Assembly (NCBI GenBank): GCA_026415985.1
Contig: JAOAGA010000044.1
Coordinates: 1 to 8,282 of the forward strand
Length of the DNA stretch: 8,282 nt
DNA from: Pseudomonadota bacterium
GTDB taxonomy: Bacteria; CALINM01
Direction: 5' to 3'
Under the pieces are notes generated by a model. The model worked only from the letters and a program-made list of their open reading frames with translations, had not been told where the DNA came from and ran no database searches. Positions 7,455-8,282 of this stretch are shown here, piece by piece. The translations under genes were made by a program, and so were the position numbers. Every line of letters begins with the position of its first letter. Position 1 is the stretch's first letter.

Positions 7455-7913
7455 GTGAAATTAAAGAAGCATGAGTTAACAAATTTACCAAAAAGTTTAC
7501 AAATCTGCCGGTAATAAAGACTATTTATCTAATCTTTAAAGACCTCATATAGCCAGATAATGCAAAAGAGGTAACATACAAGTACATAGAAAATATTGTC
7601 AGGTCAAGAAAAAAGCAAAAAGACATACTTCACCGATTATTCTTCTCACCTCCTGAGGTTAATATGATTCCTAATAAGCTATTTTATGGGGATTTGATTA
7701 AAATAATTACCGACGAAAAATACAGAGAGAAAAACTTTAAAAATAGTACCTGTAGAATCTATTAAAGAGCACGTTGAAAAGGCTTCAAGAAGATAAATAA
7801 AAAAATAATGAAAATCTGAGATTAATTCTTTTCGGTAGCAAAGGCTTTCAGAAGATAAGCCAAAAACTTACTGATAAAATCCCATAAAGATCGGGTCAGC
7901 CCTTGGGAGATAA
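7455..7913 (+). pseudogene. Decayed gene of unknown family, readable only across several frames
   Basis: Protein-like sequence runs for about 150 codons but is broken repeatedly. It begins at a GTG (7455, VKLKKHELTNLPKSLQ). It shifts frame near 7502 (LPVIKTIYLIFKDLI), meets an in-frame TAG at 7550-7552, and then continues for about 60 codons (PDNAKEVTYKYIENIVRSRK... to ...ITDEKYREKNF). It shifts again at the A-run 7739-7743 (KIVPVESIKEHVEKASRR, then TAA at 7794-7796), and a third fragment follows (7801-7884, ENLRLILFGSKGFQKISQ...). A last shift gives IKIGSALGR and TAA at 7911-7913. Residue composition is protein-like in each piece and the pieces follow one another without gaps. I do not recognise the family. 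Several lesions make simple sequencing error unlikely, but an assembly with poor homopolymer accuracy could explain some of them. Confidence 0.5.
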
Positions 7914-7996
7914 AGATAAAGCCAAAGTGAAAAATAAAGATAAAGTCAAAGTCAAAGTGAAAGAAAAAATAAAGATAAAGTTAAAGTGAAAGTTAA
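7911..7996. repeat. Purine-rich imperfect tandem repeat (TAAAGATAAAG-based, three units)
   Basis: Three units each begin TAAAGATAAAG and continue as YCAAAGTGAAA or a variant: 7911-7934, 7935-7969 (which carries an extra CAAAGT and an A-run) and 7970-7996. The first unit contains AGATAAAGCCAAAGT (7914-7928), matching the arms of the inverted repeat at 7300-7359. The right end overlaps the stop codon of the minus-strand four-helix-bundle gene, so the array forms its 3' trailer, and the left end touches the end of the decayed gene. Units differ in length and sequence and there are no spacers, so this is not a CRISPR array. Confidence 0.75.
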
Positions 7997-8282
7997 GACA
8001 CCTTGTTTAACATTCCAGTTAACATAGCCCTAATCTCGTTTATAATCTTTTCTCGTTGTAAGAACTTTTCTTCAGATATGTATCTCAATCTTTTTAGTTT
8101 CTCATACCAATCAAGGGTCTCATTAGCAGAACCCCTTGAAATATAAAGATAATGTATATATTCTCTTCCTCGTCTTCTCCCGAAACCCTCCGCTATGTTT
8201 GCACTAATAGATGCAACACTCCTCAAAACTTGATTTGTTATTATTTTTGATGTCTCAGTTTGAGGAAAGTCTTCCGCATCCT
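7993..8282 (-). CDS. Four-helix-bundle (S23-type) protein, N-terminus beyond window
   Basis: The reverse strand is open from the right edge to a TAA at 7993-7995, giving 95 visible codons. The family signature is clear: a QVLRSVASISANIAEGFGRR segment, where the family usually has a Q-IRR-A-SI-ANIAEG-GR pattern, then REYIHYLYISRGSANETLDWYEKL and a C-terminal helix ending MLTGMLNKVS. Relatives are 110-130 residues, so roughly 20-30 N-terminal residues are missing. The open frame continues through 8226-8282 (..EDFPQTETSKIITNQV), so the TTG at 8226 is an internal codon and not the start. Members form small helical bundles. Some sit in 23S rRNA intervening sequences, and a relative (Avd) serves in diversity-generating retroelements, but most have no known function and no rRNA or reverse transcriptase is visible here. 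The gene is followed directly by the purine-rich repeat. Family assignment is confident; role unknown. Confidence 0.88.
   Translation of the reverse strand, partial: DAEDFPQTETSKIITNQVLRSVASISANIAEGFGRRRGREYIHYLYISRGSANETLDWYEKLKRLRYISEEKFLQREKIINEIRAMLTGMLNKVS

Noticed and set aside
7911-7996. Possible CRISPR array
   Set aside because: Units run into one another without spacers, differ in length, and are low-complexity; no cas gene is visible.
7993-8282. Avd accessory protein of a diversity-generating retroelement
   Set aside because: The four-helix-bundle family includes Avd, but no reverse transcriptase or template/variable repeat pair is visible; the S23-type signature is the simpler reading.

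Overview
The window looks like chromosomal DNA of an AT-rich, Gram-negative (diderm) bacterium. Envelope genes with clear signal sequences, an outer-membrane TolC-type channel, and heavy use of AGA/AGG and ATA codons point that way. The codon habit and the style of the RND pump resemble AT-rich anaerobes or thermophiles such as Nitrospirota or desulfo-type lineages, but this is only an impression and I cannot place the organism from the sequence.

Layout. Positions 1-740 (minus strand) hold an E1-like (ThiF/MoeB/HesA) adenylyltransferase whose last codon falls at the left edge. A shared 190-bp intergenic region (741-931) separates it from a divergent plus-strand operon. This region contains a good -10 box with a poor -35 and a cluster of ATACAA/TTGTAT half-sites. 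The operon (932-7258) encodes a complete tripartite heavy-metal RND efflux system: an outer-membrane factor (CusC/TolC type), a membrane-fusion protein carrying an N-terminal heavy-metal-binding domain (CusB type), the HME-RND pump (CusA type), and a small secreted Met/His-rich protein. The pump keeps the three-methionine site expected of Cu(I)/Ag(I) exporters. The most likely job of the operon is to collect cuprous or silver ions in the periplasm and expel them through the outer membrane, with the small protein as a possible periplasmic metal carrier or sink.

The right-hand kilobase (7259-8282) is accessory in character. It has an imperfect 15-bp inverted repeat (7300-7359), a decayed unrecognised gene (about 7455-7913) readable only across several frames, a purine-rich imperfect tandem repeat (7911-7996) containing another copy of the same 15-bp word, and, on the minus strand, a four-helix-bundle (S23-type) protein whose N-terminus lies beyond the right edge.

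I do not see a clearly new defence system or mobile element. The points most worth a second look are the degenerate active site of the E1-like protein, the uncharacterised Met/His-rich protein, a stem-loop across the cusB/cusA junction, the half-site cluster before the operon, and the repeat-bracketed relic gene.
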